Shown here: in pieces, positions 47,702 through 57,125 of the stretch | Position numbering within the stretch: position 1 is the first letter of the stretch | How the letters are laid out: each line of letters opens with the position of its first letter | Assembly: GCF_021404545.1 (NCBI RefSeq) | Contig: NZ_JAAWWD010000033.1 | Span: 62,001 to 126,000 of the forward strand | Length of the DNA: 64,000 nt | Source: Aestuariivita sp. | GTDB taxonomy: Bacteria > Pseudomonadota > Alphaproteobacteria > Rhodobacterales > Rhodobacteraceae | Reading direction: 5' to 3' | The notes under the pieces: generated by a model | Told to the model about the DNA's origin: nothing | The model's database searches: none | The model's input: the letters and a program-made list of their open reading frames with translations, nothing else | Position numbers and translations under genes: made by a program

Positions 47702-48388
47702 ATGAGCAGTGATCCCAATGCCAGCCCCGTGAACCCGTTACCGCCTGCGGTAACGCTGCTGTTTTTATTGATCGTGGGGATCGAGGCGGCGTTCTCCCTC
47801 GGCGCGCAGGGGATGATCGGCGGACCGGGCGCTGTCGGCTGGCGCCTGAGCGCGATCCAGAGCTATGGGTTCTACGACGGCATTCTCGAACAGATGTGGC
47901 AGCTGAACTATTGGCCGACCGAGCATCTGGTACGGCTGGTCAGCTATGCCTTTGTGCATGGCTCGCTGACGCATGCGGCCTTTGCAGGCGTGATCCTTTT
48001 GGCCATGGGCAAGATGGTGTCGGAAGCCTTTGGCCAATGGCGCATGCTGGCGATTTTTCTTGCCTCCAGCATCGGCGGAGCAGTGGTCTATGCGATTGTG
48101 CTGGATGATCCGGTGCCGCTGATCGGGTCGTTTCCGGGTGTCTACGGGCTGATCGGCGGATTCACCTATGTGTTGTGGCGCAACCTGGACCAGATGGGCC
48201 AGAACCAGTACCGGGCCTTTACCCTGATCGGGTTTTTGATGGGCATCCAACTGGTTTTCGGTCTGCTTTTCGGCGGGCAGAACGATTGGGTGGCCGATGT
48301 GTCGGGCTTTGGTATGGGCTTTGCGCTGTCGTTCGTACTCAGCCCTGGAGGCTGGGGCCGGATGCGTACCCGCATCCGGCATGACTGA
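47702..48388 (+). CDS. rhomboid-fold membrane protein lacking catalytic residues
   Basis: A 228-residue, about six-helix inner-membrane protein. The fold is rhomboid-like (SYAFVHGSLTHAAFAGVILL, WQLNYWPTEHLVRLV). The catalytic serine motif GxSG is replaced by GSFPG (142-146), the HxxxN oxyanion asparagine by alanine (HAAFA, 91-95), and the active-site histidine by valine (DVSGFGMG, 199-206). It therefore cannot work as a serine protease in the usual way and may be an inactive rhomboid binding clients without cleaving them. AGAGG upstream of ATG. Confidence 0.8.
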   Translation: MSSDPNASPVNPLPPAVTLLFLLIVGIEAAFSLGAQGMIGGPGAVGWRLSAIQSYGFYDGILEQMWQLNYWPTEHLVRLVSYAFVHGSLTHAAFAGVILLAMGKMVSEAFGQWRMLAIFLASSIGGAVVYAIVLDDPVPLIGSFPGVYGLIGGFTYVLWRNLDQMGQNQYRAFTLIGFLMGIQLVFGLLFGGQNDWVADVSGFGMGFALSFVLSPGGWGRMRTRIRHD

Positions 48389-48394
48389 CCCCTG

Positions 48395-48586
48395 TCAGGA
48401 CTTGACGGCGCAGGTCCGGATGCCCAGCACGGAATAAAGCGGGCAATAGCCGACAAGCCCAGTGGCGAGCGGTACGATACCGATCAGACCCCATAGGGTT
48501 TGCGGCCCGACAAATACCAGCGATAACAGGACAAGCCCGAGAATGACGCGCATCGCGCGGTCGAAAGTGCCTTCGTTTCGTGTCAT
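48395..48586 (-). CDS. DUF2892 (YgaP-like) small membrane protein
   Basis: A 63-residue protein with two close hydrophobic segments (AMRVILGLVLLSLVFVGP and LWGLIGIVPLATGLVGYCPLYSVLG). The CPLYSVLG ending of the second helix is the DUF2892 signature, also found as the membrane tail of YgaP rhodaneses. An AGGAG site precedes the ATG. The function of the stand-alone form is unknown. Confidence 0.8.
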   Translation of the reverse strand: MTRNEGTFDRAMRVILGLVLLSLVFVGPQTLWGLIGIVPLATGLVGYCPLYSVLGIRTCAVKS

Positions 48587-48625
48587 GGGAGGTGCTCCTG
48601 AGTGGTGTTCCGATCAGCGTGACAT

Positions 48626-48643
48626 GGACCAGCCGTCTGGTCC
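48626..48643 (-). terminator. short hairpin after murJ, possible terminator
   Basis: A perfect 7-bp stem GGACCAG/CTGGTCC with a 4-base loop, ten bases past the murJ stop. No T-run follows on the minus strand. Confidence 0.35.
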
Positions 48644-48653
48644 TTGATGCGGA

Positions 48654-50243
48654 TCAACCCGAACGTTTCAACGCCTTGCGGAACTCGGACAGCCGGACCG
48701 CGCCCAGCATCTGGCCTATGGCGAAGTAGCTGACGATGCCACTTGCCACCAACGCCAAGAGCGCCAGCCAACGCAGGCCGCTCATCGCCAGGATCGGCGC
48801 CAGAGCCCAAGCCAGAACATAAAGGATCACTCCCATGAGAAGGGCGGACAGCACGATCCGCGGCAGCCGCGTGCGGAACCTCTCATCGAACCGCGCCACG
48901 GCGCCCATACCCGCCCTCCCGCGTCCCAAGAGCCAGACCATGGCCCAGGCCGCGACCGTGGTGCCAATGGCCGCCCCCACAAACCCGATGGCCCAGGCCA
49001 TGCCAACGGCGACGACCGCATTGATGAGCATCGCGATCACCGCGAACCGGAATGGCGTGCGGGTGTCTTCACGCGCGAAGTAAAGCGGTTGCAGTACCTT
49101 TTGCAGCACAAAGGCTGGCAGCCCCGCGCCGTAGACTGCCACCGCCAGGGCGGTCGCTGCAACATCCTCGGCGCCAAAGGCGCCGCGCCCGAACAGAACG
49201 GCAATCAACGGGCCCGGGATGACCATCAGCGCCACCGCCGAAGGCAGGGTGAGGGCCATCGCCATTTCGCCCGCGCGCGACAGGGCGTCCCGCCCGCCCC
49301 TGTCATCACCGACACTCAGACGGCGCGAGAGATCGGGCAGCAGCACCACGCCGATGGCGATACCCACCACCCCCAACGGCAGTTGATAGAGCCTGTCGGC
49401 ATAGCTCAGCCACGCAATGGCCCCGTCAAAGAACGACGCCACCTGCCGCCCGACCAGCAGGTTGATCTGTACCACGCCGCCCGCCAGCATCGCCGGGGCG
49501 GCGATGATCGCCAGCCGTTTCAGATCCGGCGTCAGGCGCGGCAGGCGCGGTCGCATGGCAAAACCTGCCTGTGCCGCGGCCCACCAGACCAGCGCGACCT
49601 GGGCAATCCCGGCAACCAGAACGGCCCAGGCCATCCAAGTTCCGATCCGCAGGCCGGTGCCATCGACACCGGGCAGGACCTCGGCCGCGGGACCATCATA
49701 GGTCGCGGCCGAGGTCCAGATGGCCAGTACCAGAACAAGGTTCAGCAGAACCGGTGCCGCGGCGGCGGTGGCAAACCGACCGGTCGCGTTCAGGATCCCC
49801 GAACACAGCGCCGCCAGCGAGATAAAGAGAATATAGCCAAAGGCGATCCGCCCGAAATCCACCGCCAGATCGAACCGCACATCACCCGCGAACCCGCTGG
49901 CCATCGCCAGCACCAGCCAGGGCATGATGAGCTGCGCGAGCAGCGTGAAGATGATCAGAAAACTCGCCAGTGCCGAGAAGGCGTCGCGGCCGAACTCCTC
50001 CGCGTCCTCCCCTGCTTCGAGCTTTTTGGAAAAGAGCGGAACGAAGGCGGTATTGAATGCCCCTTCTGCGAAAAAGCGGCGAAACATATTGGGCAGCGAG
50101 AACGCAATCAGAAACGCTTCGGCCACGGGTCCCGAACCCAGAAAACCCGCGATCATCACATCGCGGACAAAGCCGAAGATACGGCTCGCCAGCGTCCAGA
50201 CGCCAACGGTCAGAAAACCTGTGACCAGCCGGATGGGTTTCAT
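48654..50243 (-). CDS. murJ: lipid II flippase MurJ
   Basis: A 529-residue, 14-helix inner-membrane flippase that moves lipid II to the periplasm for peptidoglycan synthesis. It starts TLASRIFGFVRDVMIAGFLGSGPVAEAF and has RRFFAEGAFNTAFVPLFSK, with the arginine-rich loops typical of MurJ. The start at 50243 is preferred; the frame extends upstream to 50372 without homology. A 7-bp hairpin (48626-48643) follows the stop. Confidence 0.94.
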   Translation of the reverse strand: MKPIRLVTGFLTVGVWTLASRIFGFVRDVMIAGFLGSGPVAEAFLIAFSLPNMFRRFFAEGAFNTAFVPLFSKKLEAGEDAEEFGRDAFSALASFLIIFTLLAQLIMPWLVLAMASGFAGDVRFDLAVDFGRIAFGYILFISLAALCSGILNATGRFATAAAAPVLLNLVLVLAIWTSAATYDGPAAEVLPGVDGTGLRIGTWMAWAVLVAGIAQVALVWWAAAQAGFAMRPRLPRLTPDLKRLAIIAAPAMLAGGVVQINLLVGRQVASFFDGAIAWLSYADRLYQLPLGVVGIAIGVVLLPDLSRRLSVGDDRGGRDALSRAGEMAMALTLPSAVALMVIPGPLIAVLFGRGAFGAEDVAATALAVAVYGAGLPAFVLQKVLQPLYFAREDTRTPFRFAVIAMLINAVVAVGMAWAIGFVGAAIGTTVAAWAMVWLLGRGRAGMGAVARFDERFRTRLPRIVLSALLMGVILYVLAWALAPILAMSGLRWLALLALVASGIVSYFAIGQMLGAVRLSEFRKALKRSG

Positions 50244-50711
50244 GGCACCTGCCCGTTGCCTGTTTTGACCCCGTGATACCGTGCTTTGACGCCCACGGGA
50301 AGGGAGCGTCGTGCACCCCTTGAGATCTCGGGCGCGGGTTTCGCCGATCCTGTCGGATCGGCCGCATGGCACGGATCACGCGGTAAAGGGGAGCTGCGCG
50401 CCGCCGTCGGGAGAAGACCGCACGCAGTGTCCGGCAATCGGAAAACCTGCGAAGCGCATTCGCGGGCTCGCGGACAGGTTGGTGGGACGGTGGCAGGGCA
50501 GTTGAAGACCATGCCGCTCATCGGCTTGACGTGTGACCCGACCCAACTGCGATCTAACTTTACGCAAGGATTCGCGAGCAAAAGGGGGGATAGGGCTGCG
50601 GTGCAGAGCTTTGGCTGGCCGAGGGCGCGGATCCGCCCCTCGGCCCCGCCGCATGTTTACCGATAAGGCACGCCGTGGATCGGGCGCTGCTTGCCCGATC
50701 CGCAGGATGCG
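50244..50711. other. 468-bp stretch without a convincing gene
   Basis: Between murJ and the GreA-like gene, all frames give low-complexity, proline/arginine-rich translations without recognisable domains. GC-rich hairpins lie at 50619-50643 and 50677-50701. The region presumably contains the murJ promoter. A gene lost from this place, or an uncharacterised short ORF, cannot be excluded. Confidence 0.6.
50677..50701 (-). terminator. hairpin after the GreA-like gene, possible terminator
   Basis: A perfect 9-bp stem GGATCGGGC/GCCCGATCC with a 7-base loop, ten bases after the GreA-like stop. There is no T-run. Confidence 0.45.
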
Positions 50712-51176
50712 TCAGAACACCTCGTCAATCTCCACGGTGCGGCCATTGAATGTGAACGTATCGCCCGCGCCCATGCCGTTCATCGCCTTATAGATCGGGC
50801 TCTGCATCGAGATGCCCATATAGGTGACCCCGTCCACGTCGAACCGGTCGGTCGATACCGCGACGACGAAATGCCGGCCCTCAAATCCGACGATGGCACC
50901 GGCCTCGATCGTATCGGTCAGCGCGAAATCGAGACTTTCCAAAACGTCGATCTTTGCATGATGGTCCTTGACCGGATGGTCGAAGGCGGCCGCCAGATCG
51001 GCATTTTCGCGCGCTTCGGCAATATCTGAATTGTCGTGCTGTTCGCGGTCATCAAGCCGCGCTTCGGCCAAAAACCGTTCGTAATGCTCTTTGGCTGTTT
51101 CCAACTCTGCCGCCTCAAGGGACATCATCCTGTCCCGAATTTTTTGTTTCAGCGCCGTCTTCTCGGGCTCTGGCAT
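50712..51176 (-). CDS. GreA/GreB-like transcription elongation factor-type protein
   Basis: A 154-residue protein. The N-terminal half is a helical, probably coiled-coil segment (LKQKIRDRMMSLEAAELETA); the C-terminal half is a GreA/GreB FKBP-like domain, ending ISMQSPIYKAMNGMGAGDTF and VEIDEVF. The tip region that in GreA carries the two acidic residues (DLSENAEY) is here DIAEARENADL, so cleavage activity is uncertain. GGGGA six bases before ATG at 51176 decides the start over the ATG at 51206. Confidence 0.78.
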   Translation of the reverse strand: MPEPEKTALKQKIRDRMMSLEAAELETAKEHYERFLAEARLDDREQHDNSDIAEARENADLAAAFDHPVKDHHAKIDVLESLDFALTDTIEAGAIVGFEGRHFVVAVSTDRFDVDGVTYMGISMQSPIYKAMNGMGAGDTFTFNGRTVEIDEVF

Positions 51177-51239
51177 ATCGCGTCCCCTTTTTGGTTGATC
51201 GGACATATTCTGGCCTGCGGGCCACAGACTGGCAATGAC

Positions 51240-51698
51240 CTAAATCAGCAGCGACGCCGCCCCTTCGTGCCGCAGGAGCGCGATCTTGGTCTCGACCCCG
51301 CCTTTGCCGGAAAACCCCGTCAGTTTACCGCCCGCGCCCATGACGCGGTGACATGGAATCAGGATCGGGATCGGGTTGCCGCCGCAGGCCGTGCCCACCG
51401 CTTGGGCCGATTTTCCCAGCGCTTTGGAAATCTCACCATAGGTGCGGGTCTCGCCAAAGGGGATGGCCAGCATCGCCGTGCAGACCGCCTTTTGGAAGTC
51501 GCTGCCCTGCACCGCGAATGGCAGATCGAACGCGGTGCGCCCGCCCGCGTCATAGTCGCGGAGCTGCCTGGCCGCCTCGCGCAAGAGAGGGGTCGGCGAG
51601 CCGTGATCCTCTCCATCCCAGACGACGCGGGTGATGGCGCCGTCCGTCTCTTCGATACCAATCCGGCCAAAGCGGGTCTGTGTCGCGATCATGGGCAT
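51240..51698 (-). CDS. ogt: methylated-DNA--[protein]-cysteine S-methyltransferase
   Basis: A 152-residue suicide DNA-repair protein removing O6-alkyl from guanine. The acceptor cysteine is C116 in PCHRVMG, followed by the conserved FSGKGGVETKIALLRHEG; FGETRTYGEIS is the helix-turn-helix start. It lacks the N-terminal Ada regulatory domain, so it is Ogt-like. An ATG two codons later is also possible. Confidence 0.93.
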   Translation of the reverse strand: MPMIATQTRFGRIGIEETDGAITRVVWDGEDHGSPTPLLREAARQLRDYDAGGRTAFDLPFAVQGSDFQKAVCTAMLAIPFGETRTYGEISKALGKSAQAVGTACGGNPIPILIPCHRVMGAGGKLTGFSGKGGVETKIALLRHEGAASLLI

Positions 51699-51748
51699 GG
51701 CGTGACAATGGGCCAGCGTTCCGATCCGCGCAATCCGCTTTATGCGGA

Positions 51749-51937
51749 TCAGCGGCTGGCAACGCCCGCGCGGGAGCCGCGATAGATCGCGCGCCGTTCG
51801 GCGGGTGTATCGGCGTATTTCGGAGCGTTGCCTTGCGCGGCGGCGACGGCCAGCGGATCGGGCGAGCCGAACTGCCCCGGCGTGCAGGCAGCAAGAAGGG
51901 TGAGCGACACGACAATGGCAGTCAATCGGACAAGCAT
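51749..51937 (-). CDS. small lipoprotein
   Basis: A 62-residue predicted lipoprotein. The signal peptide MLVRLTAIVVSLTLLAAC has the lipobox LAAC with C18 as the lipid-bearing residue. The mature part of 44 residues is polar (SPDPLAVAAAQGNAPKYADT). The function is unknown; it is not in the same unit as ogt or ileS with any certainty. Confidence 0.7.
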   Translation of the reverse strand: MLVRLTAIVVSLTLLAACTPGQFGSPDPLAVAAAQGNAPKYADTPAERRAIYRGSRAGVASR

Positions 51938-52155
51938 ATTCTGGATCCCGGTCAATTGGAAAATGTCTTCATTGATCAAAGATGGAGGCGTGATCGCCCC
52001 TTTCCAAGGCAGGTCACGACGATGTGTCAATGCCCGTACATGCAAGACCTGACCCGGTCCGGCTGATCGCCGGGTCCCGTCCGATTATCGAGCGTCGGAG
52101 GATCCCGGCCGGGTACGCCTGCTGGTTCATTGCGGATACTGAAAGAAGGGGAGGC

Positions 52156-55155
52156 TTAGCCCAGCGCCGTGGCGCAGCGTGCGCAGACGCCCGGGTGGCT
52201 ATGTCGACCCACATCCTGCAGGATCTTCCAGCACCGTTGGCATTTCTCGCCATCAGCCTTTTCAAAGACCACACCGACTCCTTCGATTTCGGGCATCCGA
52301 AACGCCTCAGCCGGGATCGGATCCTCGGTCAGCGAGATATCAGACGTGATGCAGATATCCTCGAACGGGACAGATTTCAGCGCAGCGAGCACATCGGGAT
52401 CACGCACATGAACCACCGGCGCGGCCTCCAGCGAGGCGCCGATCACCTTGTCGCGGCGCTGGATCTCCAGCGCTGCCGTGACCACCCTGCGCACGCGCCG
52501 GACATCGGCCCATTTCGCGGCCAGCCCGTCGTTCAGCCAGTCAGGCTGAGGCGCAGGCATATCTTGCAAATGGACCGAGCTTTCGTCGCCCGGAGCCCGC
52601 TCCAGCCAGACCTCTTCCATGGTGAACACAAGGATCGGGGCCAGCCAGGTCGTGAGCCGATGAAAGAGGATATCGAGCACCGTGCGTGCCGCGCGTCGGC
52701 GAACCGTGTCGCCATCGCAATACAGCACGTCCTTGCGGATATCGAAGTAGAACGCGCTCAGCTCCACAGTTGCAAAGTTGAACAGCGCCTGGAACACGCC
52801 CTGAAAATCAAAGGCGGCATAGCCTTCGCGCACCTCGGTATCCAGTTCAGCCAGCCGGTGCAGAACCCAGCGCTCCAGCTCGGGCATCACGGTGGGGTCG
52901 ATCCGGTCGGCCTCGCTGAAATCAGCAAGCGATCCCAGCATGAACCGCATCGTGTTTCTGAGCCTGCGATAGCTGTCTGCGGTGCCTTTGAGGATCTCCG
53001 GCCCGATCCGCTGATCTCCGGTATAGTCGGTCTGTGCCACCCACAGCCGCAGGATATCGGCGCCATATTGGTCGATGATCTTTTGCGGGGCGATGATGTT
53101 GCCCAGCGACTTGGACATCTTCATGCCCTTTTCATCCAGCGTGAAGCCGTGGGTTACGACATTGCGATAGGGCGCGTGGCCCGTGGTGCCGACCGATTGC
53201 AGCAATGACGAATGAAACCACCCGCGATGCTGATCGGTGCCTTCCATATATACATCCGCGATCCCGTCCTCGGTCCCGTCGGGGCGGTCGCGCAGGGTAA
53301 AGGCATGGGTAGAGCCGCTGTCGAACCAGACATCCAGGATGTCTTTTACCTGGTCATAGTCGTCAGGGTTGTGATCATTGCCCAGAAACCGTTCCTTGGC
53401 GCCGTCCTCATACCAGACATCGGCGCCCTGGGCCTCGAACGCCTCCACGATGCGGGCGTTGACGTTCGGGTCGCGCAGCAGGAAATCGGGATCCGTGGGC
53501 AATGCGCCTTTCTTGGTGAAGCAGGTCAGCGGCACGCCCCAGGCGCGCTGGCGGCTGAGCACCCAGTCGGGACGCTGTTCGATCATAGAATAAAGCCGGT
53601 TGCGCCCGGATTTGGGCGTCCAGTTGACGTTGTCGATCTCGGTCAGGGCGCGCTGTCGGATGGTGGTGCCATGCTGATCCAGGCCGTCGCCCACCGGTTT
53701 GTCGATGGCCGCGAACCATTGCGGCGTGTTGCGATAGATCACCGGCGCCTTGGAGCGCCAGGAATGCGGATAGCTGTGCTTGATCTTGCCCCGCGCCAGG
53801 AGCCCGCCAACCTCGGCCAGCTTGTCGATCACCGCCTTGTTTGCGTTGCCCTCCTTGCCATTGGGCTTCAGGATCGCCGTGCCGCCAAAGAACGGCAGAT
53901 CATCGCGGAACCGGCCATCGGGGTTCACGTTATAAGTGATGACCTGCTCCAACATGCCCAATTCGCGATAAAGCTCATATTCCTCCATCCCGTGGGAGGG
54001 CGCACAGTGCACAAAGCCGGTGCCTTCCTCATCGCTGACGAAATCGGCGGCACGAAAATCGCGCAGATCGTCCCATTCGCCGTTTGATCCTTCCTTCCCG
54101 GCCAGCGGGTGCGACAGGCTGAGCTCTTTCAGTTCATCGGGCGACACATCCCGCAACCGCCGCCACATGGTGTCATCGAGGCGCGCACGGCCAAGCACGT
54201 CGCCCGCCATTTTGTCGGCAAGGATGTAGCGATCGCCGATCCGCGCCCAGCAATCCTCAGGTCGGCCAGTGACTTCATAAAGGCCGTATTTGACGTCATT
54301 GCCAAAGACAACCGCCTTGTTCGACGGCATGGTCCATGGGGTTGTGGTCCAGATGACGACATACACACCCGCAAGATCCTGATTGCTTTTAAGGTATCTT
54401 TCCGCGTTTTCCGGCGACTCGAAGGCCGAAAAGATCTCATCAGGGACCAAATCCTGAATGTCCGACAAAGGAAGAGGTTTGGATTTGGCGACCCGGAATT
54501 TCACCCAGATCGTGAAGCTATCCTTGTCGTGATACTCGACCTCCGCCTCGGCCAGCGCGGTCTGTTCGACGGGCGACCACATCACGGGCTTGGAACCTTG
54601 GTAAAGCGTGCCGTTCATCAGGAACTTCATGAACTCCTCGGCGATCACGCGCTCGGCGTGGAAATCCATCGTCAGATAGGGATCGGCCCAGTTGCCGGTG
54701 ATCCCAAGACGCTTGAATTCCTCGCGCTGCACATCGACCCAGCCCTCGGCGAACTTGCGGCATTCGGCGCGGAAATCGTTGATCGGGACCTGGTCCTTGT
54801 CCCGGCCCTTCTTGCGATACTGTTCCTCGATCTTCCATTCGATCGGCAGGCCGTGGCAATCCCAGCCGGGGATATAGCGGCTGTCGTGTCCCATCATCTG
54901 ATGGCTGCGGACGATCATGTCCTTGATGGTTTTGTTCAGCGCGTGGCCGATATGCAGATGCCCGTTGGCGTAAGGAGGGCCGTCATGCAGCGTGAAGGGT
55001 TCGCGCCCCTGCTTGTCCCGCAGCCGGTCATATATGCCGATGCGGTTCCACCGCTCCAGCCAGTCGGGCTCGCGCTTGGGCAGGCCCGCGCGCATGGGGA
55101 AATCGGTTTTTGGCAGGTTCAGTGTATCTTTGTAGTCAGGTGTCTCGGCGCACAT
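52156..55155 (-). CDS. ileS: isoleucyl-tRNA synthetase
   Basis: A 999-residue class I synthetase charging tRNA-Ile, with an editing domain. HLHIGH is at 66-71 (PYANGHLHIGH), and KMSKS is in GMKMSKSLGN. The C-terminal zinc motif CQRCWK and CARCATALG is present. It starts at ATG 55155 (MCAETPDYKDTLNLP); the frame extends to 55215 but is not conserved. Followed by no obvious terminator. Confidence 0.97.
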   Translation of the reverse strand: MCAETPDYKDTLNLPKTDFPMRAGLPKREPDWLERWNRIGIYDRLRDKQGREPFTLHDGPPYANGHLHIGHALNKTIKDMIVRSHQMMGHDSRYIPGWDCHGLPIEWKIEEQYRKKGRDKDQVPINDFRAECRKFAEGWVDVQREEFKRLGITGNWADPYLTMDFHAERVIAEEFMKFLMNGTLYQGSKPVMWSPVEQTALAEAEVEYHDKDSFTIWVKFRVAKSKPLPLSDIQDLVPDEIFSAFESPENAERYLKSNQDLAGVYVVIWTTTPWTMPSNKAVVFGNDVKYGLYEVTGRPEDCWARIGDRYILADKMAGDVLGRARLDDTMWRRLRDVSPDELKELSLSHPLAGKEGSNGEWDDLRDFRAADFVSDEEGTGFVHCAPSHGMEEYELYRELGMLEQVITYNVNPDGRFRDDLPFFGGTAILKPNGKEGNANKAVIDKLAEVGGLLARGKIKHSYPHSWRSKAPVIYRNTPQWFAAIDKPVGDGLDQHGTTIRQRALTEIDNVNWTPKSGRNRLYSMIEQRPDWVLSRQRAWGVPLTCFTKKGALPTDPDFLLRDPNVNARIVEAFEAQGADVWYEDGAKERFLGNDHNPDDYDQVKDILDVWFDSGSTHAFTLRDRPDGTEDGIADVYMEGTDQHRGWFHSSLLQSVGTTGHAPYRNVVTHGFTLDEKGMKMSKSLGNIIAPQKIIDQYGADILRLWVAQTDYTGDQRIGPEILKGTADSYRRLRNTMRFMLGSLADFSEADRIDPTVMPELERWVLHRLAELDTEVREGYAAFDFQGVFQALFNFATVELSAFYFDIRKDVLYCDGDTVRRRAARTVLDILFHRLTTWLAPILVFTMEEVWLERAPGDESSVHLQDMPAPQPDWLNDGLAAKWADVRRVRRVVTAALEIQRRDKVIGASLEAAPVVHVRDPDVLAALKSVPFEDICITSDISLTEDPIPAEAFRMPEIEGVGVVFEKADGEKCQRCWKILQDVGRHSHPGVCARCATALG

Positions 55156-55401
55156 CGGTGGCGTCCTTCGGATCAGATCGTATCGGGGGAGAGAGGGGGA
55201 GGGCGGTGCGAACACTCAAACACCTTTGCCCGGCGTCTCATCAGGTCAGAGCGCCGGGGATATAATTCGGATAATGATCGCGCGGTGCGGGGTCATGTGG
55301 CGGGTTATAGGCGCGAGGGGTGCAAGGGGCAAGGGGTGGGGCGCTGACCGCACGCGGCGCGCCCTTGACGTGATGGCAGCGTGTGCGAGGCAAGACAGAT
55401 A

Positions 55402-56175
55402 CTAGCCTGGGGATGGCCTCTGCCGCCTGTATGTTTTTGGCCGCCCGGTGGCGCTGATACCGTCCTCATAGATCCAGGCCCGGTCCCAGTAACGCTGTAC
55501 CTCGCGAAACCGGGCCCCGTTCAGCAGCGCGCGTACATCCGCCGGGGCCGTTTCGCCAGCCGGTCGCATATCTGAACTGACCCTGTAGGTGATCCGGGGC
55601 GGTAGATGCCCGCCGGTGCGGAACGCCAGATAACCGTCCCCGTCCAGTGTGAAGGATCCAAAAGAGGCAGCGTCCGAGCTGTCGGCATCTATCAGCGCCA
55701 CATGGTCGCAGATGCGCCCGACCAGTGCGACGCGCGTGTCATAGCCGTCTTGCGACCAGATGCGTGAGGTCTGTGCGTTCACGGTGGTGGCATAGGTCGC
55801 CCCATCGGGAACGAACACCGGATAGCGCGCGTCGACAAGAACCATATCCTTGAGCCCGTCCAGTCCTTGGCGGTCGTCAGCGGTCAGGCGAAACGCAACC
55901 TCCTGTGCCATTTCAACGAGCTTGTGTCCGAACCGATGTTTGATGTCCCGCTCGAACATCGAAGTGGCGCAGTTGCGATAGGCCTTGGCGATCCCGGCCT
56001 TGAGATACATTTCAGCGGCGTATCCCAGCAGCAGCATTGAGGCGCGCGGTAAGCCCGTCAGCAACGGCCAATCGTCACTCCGCCGGGTGGAGCCTGTCAT
56101 GTGCTGCGCGATGGTGTCGGCGAAATTTGCCCGATGTTCCGCCCAGACGGCGCGCATCTTGCGCGAAGAGGCCAT
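55402..56175 (-). CDS. HEPN-like domain protein of unknown function
   Basis: A 257-residue protein. Residues 1-110 look like a HEPN-type helical domain (LLLGYAAEMYLKAGIAKAYRN, HRFGHKLVEMAQEV), resembling the C-terminal part of nucleotidyltransferase-associated HEPN proteins. The remainder is unassigned. No MNT nucleotidyltransferase partner is adjacent. GAGGGTGAC lies about ten bases before the ATG at 56175; an earlier ATG at 56328 would add 51 residues of unconvincing sequence. It lies 162 bases past the VIT-type gene. Confidence 0.6.
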   Translation of the reverse strand: MASSRKMRAVWAEHRANFADTIAQHMTGSTRRSDDWPLLTGLPRASMLLLGYAAEMYLKAGIAKAYRNCATSMFERDIKHRFGHKLVEMAQEVAFRLTADDRQGLDGLKDMVLVDARYPVFVPDGATYATTVNAQTSRIWSQDGYDTRVALVGRICDHVALIDADSSDAASFGSFTLDGDGYLAFRTGGHLPPRITYRVSSDMRPAGETAPADVRALLNGARFREVQRYWDRAWIYEDGISATGRPKTYRRQRPSPG

Positions 56176-56337
56176 CAGCCCGTCACCCTCTTTCGTCCAG
56201 TTCGCGGGATCGAACTGGGCCTCGCTGCGATGCGAAAGTCTGTGGCGGTCCTGCACGGTTCCCTGCTCCGATAGTGACGATCCGGTCCGGCGCGGGCAGT
56301 CTAGCCGGATCGCCTGGTGTTCCGCCATGGCCTGCGT

Positions 56338-57051
56338 CTAGGGGTGAAAAAGCGTGCCCACCGCATAGGCCAGCGCCGCCGCCACGCCGCCAATGGCCAG
56401 CGTTTCGGCCCCCGATCGCCACCAGGGCGACAGCGACCACAGGCTCTTGGTCGCGCCAATGCCAAAGAACACCCCCAGCGTCATGATTGCGGACCAGCGA
56501 AACGCGTCCGGGCCCATCCCGGCGATGAAGGGCAACAGCGGGATCATTCCGGCCACCAGAAAGGCCGCGAATGTGGCCAGCGCCGCGGCCATCGGGTGCG
56601 GATCGACGCCCCCCAACCCGTACTCGCCCTCCAGCATCAGCGCGACCCATGTTTCGCGACGCGAGGTTATTGCGCTGGTGGCATCCTCCAACACCTCCCC
56701 TTCCAACCCCTTCAACGCCAGGATTTCGCGCACCTCTTGCCGCTCGCCTTCTGGGTTGCGGTCGATATGGGCGTTTTCGATCCGGCGGATGCGGCGTATA
56801 TTGTCAAGTTCGGCCTTGGTGCCCGAGTAATTGCCCGCCGCCATGGAAAAGCCGTCGGCCAGCACATTAGCCAGACCCAGCGCCACGATGATGACCGGCT
56901 GCAAGCCCGCCCCCGCGACCCCGGCCACGATGGCAAAGGTTGTCACCGACCCGTCGATACCGCCATAGATCATGTCGCGCAAAAGACCACGCCCCGGCGG
57001 CGCTGCAATACGGGCGCGGATATCGGCGGGATCGTGGCTGTGGTCTGACAT
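56338..57051 (-). CDS. VIT1/CCC1-family iron/manganese transporter
   Basis: A 237-residue inner-membrane protein with about five helices (DMIYGGIDGSVTTFAIVAGVAG, VLADGFSMAAGNYSGTKAEL), the VIT1/CCC1 pattern. Family members carry iron or manganese out of the cytoplasm or into compartments. The acidic stretch after helix 2 (ENAHIDRNPEGERQEVREIL) is the metal-binding domain. A GTG at 57060 is also possible. It follows the flavoprotein gene after 74 bases. Confidence 0.85.
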   Translation of the reverse strand: MSDHSHDPADIRARIAAPPGRGLLRDMIYGGIDGSVTTFAIVAGVAGAGLQPVIIVALGLANVLADGFSMAAGNYSGTKAELDNIRRIRRIENAHIDRNPEGERQEVREILALKGLEGEVLEDATSAITSRRETWVALMLEGEYGLGGVDPHPMAAALATFAAFLVAGMIPLLPFIAGMGPDAFRWSAIMTLGVFFGIGATKSLWSLSPWWRSGAETLAIGGVAAALAYAVGTLFHP

Positions 57052-57125
57052 GGCGGGCACTTGTGCTGGCTTTTCCGCCAGTCTGCCCTAGGTTCTTTTG
57101 GCGCGCCTTGCGCTGAATCAATCGC

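Noticed and set aside
50286-50666. 126-codon plus-strand frame upstream of murJ
   Set aside because: No recognisable domain or ribosome-binding site, and codon use is not that of neighbouring genes; GC-rich DNA easily gives such frames.
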